Origin: an uncultured Prevotellaceae bacterium
GTDB lineage: Bacteria > Bacteroidota > Bacteroidia > Bacteroidales > Bacteroidaceae
Direction: 5' to 3'
DNA length: 7,311 nt
Assembly: GCA_902477365.1 (NCBI GenBank)
Contig: CABSGW010000128.1
Span: 1 to 7,311, forward strand
Shown here: one piece after another, positions 7,047 through 7,311 of the stretch
Position numbering within the stretch: the stretch's first letter is position 1
How the letters are laid out: each line of letters starts with the position of its first letter
Program-made: the position numbers and the translations under genes
The notes under the pieces: model-generated
Database searches by the model: none
What the model saw: only the letters and a program-made list of their open reading frames with translations
Told to the model about the DNA's origin: nothing

Positions 7047-7120
7047 TATTACAATCAATCTATCTGTGTTGCAAAAATACGTTTTCTTTGTAATTTTCCG
7101 ATTTTCTGCTTATTACAATC
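7047..7120. repeat. TATTACAATC direct repeat flanking the phoB promoter
   Basis: The 10-mer TATTACAATC occurs exactly at 7047-7056 and 7111-7120, and an inverted TTGTAA core lies between them at 7088-7093. The TTACAA/TTGTAA core equals that of the TTGYAAC 7-mers in front of the porin. The proximal copy falls between the likely start of transcription and the phoB ATG, and the distal copy lies upstream of the -7 element. The region is AT-rich, so part of this could be chance. Confidence 0.45.
7072..7079 (-). promoter_or_regulatory. -7 promoter element for phoB-phoR
   Basis: On the minus strand the site reads TATTTTTG, a full match to the Bacteroidetes -7 consensus TAnnTTTG. It lies 35 bp upstream of the phoB ATG, giving a leader of about 30 nt. 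The expected TTTG -33 box is not present at 19-21 bp spacing, so activator help is plausible. Confidence 0.6.
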
Positions 7121-7129
7121 TTGTTAAAT
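7090..7129 (-). promoter_or_regulatory. Possible degenerate Pho box upstream of phoB
   Basis: On the minus strand ATTTAAC (7129-7123) and TTGTAAT (7118-7112) are two 7-mers at an 11-bp period, matching TTGTAAC at 5 and 6 of 7 positions. Continuing in phase gives AGAAAAT and AAATTAC, which match poorly. The fourth ends at 7090, exactly 10 bp before the -7 element, the same offset as at the porin promoter. The outer pair is suggestive; the inner pair could be chance. Confidence 0.3.
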
Positions 7130-7214
7130 TTTTCTTTTTTGTTGAGCAGAAGTGAAGTGTATGAAACATATGCGGTTGAATATGGAAGAATGGGTAAAAA
7201 AGTCGGCTGAATAT

Positions 7215-7245
7215 TTTGTTGTTTTGAAAAAAACGCATACTTTTG
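7215..7245 (+). promoter_or_regulatory. Bacteroidetes-type promoter of tRNA-Pro
   Basis: TTTG at 7215-7218 and TACTTTTG at 7238-7245 match the -33 (TTTG) and -7 (TAnnTTTG) boxes with a 19-bp spacer, the preferred spacing. Transcription would begin about 5-9 nt before the mature tRNA 5' end at 7257, leaving a very short leader. This is the best promoter in the window and supports the Bacteroidetes assignment. Confidence 0.8.
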
Positions 7246-7256
7246 CAGTCGCAATT

Positions 7257-7311
7257 CGGGGTGTAGCTCAGCCCGGTTAGAGTACGCGTCTGGGGGGCGT
7301 GTGGTCGCTGG
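7257..7311 (+). tRNA. tRNA-Pro(GGG), cut by the window end
   Basis: The first 55 nt of a proline tRNA are present. The acceptor 5' strand is CGGGGTG (7257-7263). The D stem pairs 7266-7269 with 7280-7283. The anticodon stem pairs 7285-7289 with 7297-7301 and includes two G-U pairs. The seven-base loop CTGGGGG puts the anticodon GGG at 7292-7294, with G at position 37 as usual for proline tRNAs. The 5' strand of the T stem (GCTGG, 7307-7311) reaches the last base. The T loop, the rest of the T stem and the 3' acceptor strand lie outside, so acceptor pairing cannot be checked. It reads CCC and CCT proline codons and is divergent from phoB. Confidence 0.93.

Noticed and set aside
7060..7254. 64-residue minus-strand reading frame between phoB and tRNA-Pro
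   Set aside because: It overlaps the tRNA promoter, the phoB promoter and the candidate Pho-box repeats. It is very AT-rich and low in complexity, and has no recognisable domain.
1..7311. Mobile elements, CRISPR arrays, toxin-antitoxin or phage genes
   Set aside because: No transposase, integrase, regularly spaced repeats or att-like duplications were seen. The tRNA gene could serve as an integration site, but its 3' end is outside the window.

Overview
The window looks like a chromosomal phosphate-starvation (Pho) locus from a Bacteroidales bacterium of the Bacteroides/Parabacteroides type. Three things point there. The promoters match the Bacteroidetes consensus (TTTG, about 19 bp, TAnnTTTG) rather than a sigma-70 type. 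Start codons lack strong Shine-Dalgarno sequences. The operon contains an outer-membrane porin and a lipoprotein PstS. Genus and species cannot be fixed by eye.

All seven protein genes lie on the minus strand, so transcription runs from high to low coordinates. First comes a two-component system, phoB (response regulator, 7036 to 6344) and phoR (sensor kinase, 6340 to 4910), separated by 3 bp. A 261-bp non-coding gap follows. It holds a set of competing inverted repeats just after phoR (4819-4874), then an array of PhoB-like 7-bp direct repeats with an 11-bp period (4695-4734), and a -7 element (4677-4684). These lead into a second tightly packed unit: a porin (4648 to 3674), pstS (3652 to 2576), pstC (2565 to 1708), pstA (1693 to 818) and pstB (830 to 57). 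Spacings are 21, 10 and 14 bp, and pstA and pstB overlap by 13 bp. phoU, which often follows pstB, is not seen in the 56 bp that remain. On the plus strand at the far right, a tRNA-Pro(GGG) gene with a near-perfect Bacteroidetes promoter starts at 7257 and is cut by the window end.

Inferred logic: PhoR senses phosphate status and phosphorylates PhoB. PhoB binds the direct-repeat array in front of the porin. The porin lets phosphate across the outer membrane, PstS captures it in the periplasm, and PstC/PstA with the PstB ATPase import it. No previously undescribed system was found. The items most worth a second look are the readable Bacteroidetes Pho box, a weaker counterpart at phoB, and the competing hairpins between phoR and the porin.
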